NCBI GenBank assembly: GCA_028289725.1
Contig: JANQOH010000202.1
Coordinates: forward strand, 1-6,016
Length of the DNA stretch: 6,016 bases
Source of the DNA: Alphaproteobacteria bacterium
GTDB taxonomy: Bacteria; Pseudomonadota; Alphaproteobacteria; UBA7887
Direction: 5' to 3'
The notes under the pieces were generated by a model. That model did not search any database and had not been told where the DNA came from. It saw nothing but the letters and a program-made list of their open reading frames with translations. Of the stretch, positions 4,779 to 6,016 are shown in pieces. Positions within the stretch are counted from its first letter, which is position 1. Each line of letters opens with the position of its first letter. A program made the position numbers and the translations under genes.

Positions 4779-6016
4779 ATGGCTGCGACGTTAACGCCAC
4801 GGGCCGTTATTCGTGCCGCCACCTTTGCGGTGGCCGTGGCGTTTGCCATACCGGCTGCCGCGCAAGATGGCGCGGCACCCGGCGGTGCGGCAGCTTCGCA
4901 GCAAATCGTCACCGACCCGGACTTGCGCCGCGCCGAGGAGCGGCGCCGACGGATCGCCGTATTGAGCGGCCTGTTCGACAGGCAAACCCGGGTTTTCCGG
5001 ATCAGTTATCGCCTTCTCTACGCCGCCGTGGACATGTGTGCCAATAACGCGCGCCCGGCGGTCGGCTTTACCTATGCCAATGCTTTCATGTTCCAGGGCG
5101 CGGTTCGGACCGCTGCGAGCGACATGGGCCTAACGCACCGCGTGTCGATCGTCGAGATCGCGGCCGACAGCGCGGCCGACAGCGCCGGCCTGCGTAAGCG
5201 CGACCAACTGCTCGGCATCGGCGATTGGGCGGTCCCCTATGGCGAAGGCGCCGTGACATTGACCCAAGCCAAACTGCGCGACGTGCTTGTCCGGGACAAT
5301 CGCGCAACCTTGCATATGCGCCGCGACGGAAATCAGTTCTCCGTGGTGATAGAGCCTGACTTTATTTGCGATATCAAAATGTTGGCGGTGCCGGGCGAGC
5401 CGATCCGCGCCTATGCCGGCGAAGACAATGTGGTCGTTTTTCAAGGTCTGCACGAGGCCATCGACGACGATGATGTCTTGGCGGCGGCACTTGCGCGCGA
5501 GATCGCCAATCATCTGATCCCGAGCATGGGCCTCGACACCGACTCGGGTCTCGACTGGTCGAATTTCTTTAATTGGGGTTTCGAGCCCGAGGCGACCGGC
5601 GACGTGATGGCCGATCAATCGATCGCGAAGGATCACGGCAACGCGGCCGACTATGTCGGAACGTACTTGTTGGCCCGCGCGGGCTTCGACCACCACAAGG
5701 CACCCGTCCTGTGGCAACAAATGGCGGCGCGCAGCGCACCAGCGCCGGAATACAGCTACGGGATCCCGGACCAGGATTACATTCGAGAACTCGATCTGGC
5801 GGTTGCCGAGATCGATCAGAAGCTTGCGGCGAAAGCACCGCTTCGCCCCGAAATTAGCGATCCGCCAATTGAATTTGCCGCAGCGCCCGCGCCGGTCGGA
5901 CCGGCAGCACAACCCGAAGAGACCGCGCCTGAACCCACTGCGGTCGCGGAAGTGCCGCGAATTGAAGCGGAACCGGCTCCCGCTCAAACCACGCCGGTCG
6001 AAACGGCCGAAGCGGC
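4779..6016 (+). CDS. Exported PDZ-domain M48-like pseudopeptidase, 3' partial
   Basis: The frame is open from the ATG at 4779 to the right edge (412 full codons). AGGA (4767 to 4770) lies 8 bases before the start. Residues 1 to 28 form a Sec signal peptide ending AAA before Q29, so the protein is probably periplasmic. A conserved-looking helical region (about 45 to 115) with C87 precedes a PDZ domain (about 120 to 195; VEIAADSAADSAGLRKRDQLLGI) followed by C197, a possible disulfide partner. Residues about 198 to 330 follow PDZ-bearing M48 metallopeptidases closely: VVVFQGLHEAIDDDDVLAAALA, then the position of HExxH, then AADYVGTYLLARAGFD. The zinc site is lost: REIANH at 240 to 245 replaces HExxH, and Gly287 stands where the third ligand Glu (D291 minus 4) is expected. 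Only the catalytic-position Glu241 remains. From about 352 on, the chain is Pro/Ala/Glu-rich and probably disordered. A non-peptidase role, such as PDZ-mediated scaffolding, is inference. Confidence 0.8.
   Translation, partial: MAATLTPRAVIRAATFAVAVAFAIPAAAQDGAAPGGAAASQQIVTDPDLRRAEERRRRIAVLSGLFDRQTRVFRISYRLLYAAVDMCANNARPAVGFTYANAFMFQGAVRTAASDMGLTHRVSIVEIAADSAADSAGLRKRDQLLGIGDWAVPYGEGAVTLTQAKLRDVLVRDNRATLHMRRDGNQFSVVIEPDFICDIKMLAVPGEPIRAYAGEDNVVVFQGLHEAIDDDDVLAAALAREIANHLIPSMGLDTDSGLDWSNFFNWGFEPEATGDVMADQSIAKDHGNAADYVGTYLLARAGFDHHKAPVLWQQMAARSAPAPEYSYGIPDQDYIRELDLAVAEIDQKLAAKAPLRPEISDPPIEFAAAPAPVGPAAQPEETAPEPTAVAEVPRIEAEPAPAQTTPVETAEA

Noticed and set aside
5130..5987. 285-residue open frame on the minus strand
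   Set aside because: It lies antisense to the PDZ/M48-like gene, has an Arg-rich composition typical of antisense frames in GC-rich DNA, and shows no recognisable domain.
1..6016. Defence system, mobile element, CRISPR array or tRNA/rRNA gene
   Set aside because: No transposase, integrase, regularly spaced repeats, terminal inverted repeats or tRNA-like fold was seen, and coding content accounts for nearly all of the window.

Overview
This 6,016-base window carries six protein-coding genes and no RNA gene, CRISPR array, insertion sequence or phage feature that I can recognise. The GC-rich, codon-biased genes and their best-fitting families (SulP transporter with STAS domain, FieF-type CDF transporter, PdxH, a Rickettsia 17 kDa-type surface lipoprotein, a class B DnaJ-like protein, and a secreted PDZ/M48-like protein) point to a free-living alphaproteobacterium, perhaps near the Rhodospirillales. 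The order-level placement is inference.

Layout. A SulP-family anion transporter enters from the left edge already in progress and ends at 1544 (+). Only 9 bases separate its stop from the stop of a convergent CDF metal-cation exporter (minus strand, 2474 to 1554). The exporter is translationally coupled through a GTGA overlap to the upstream pdxH gene (minus strand, 3070 to 2471), so pdxH and the exporter form a two-gene operon. A divergent intergenic region (3071 to 3213) separates pdxH from a rightward lipoprotein gene with a glycine zipper (3214 to 3690). That gene is closed by a strong intrinsic terminator at 3728 to 3760. A J-domain co-chaperone gene follows (3806 to 4699), preceded by a possible heat-shock (sigma-32-like) promoter. 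Last is a gene that starts at 4779 and runs off the right edge. It encodes an exported protein with a signal peptide, a PDZ domain, an M48-peptidase-like domain and a Pro/Ala/Glu-rich tail.

How they fit together. Most of the window is housekeeping: B6 cofactor salvage, metal efflux, anion uptake and protein folding. The right half has an envelope and protein-quality theme: an outer-membrane-type lipoprotein, a cytosolic J-protein and a periplasmic PDZ protein. No single pathway can be shown to link all of them.

Most unusual observation. The last gene clearly aligns with PDZ-containing M48 metallopeptidases, but all three expected zinc ligands are replaced (REIAN in place of HExxH, and Gly in place of the downstream Glu). 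It reads as a catalytically dead pseudopeptidase that has kept its fold, its PDZ domain and its export signal. I do not see a convincing wholly new multi-gene system.
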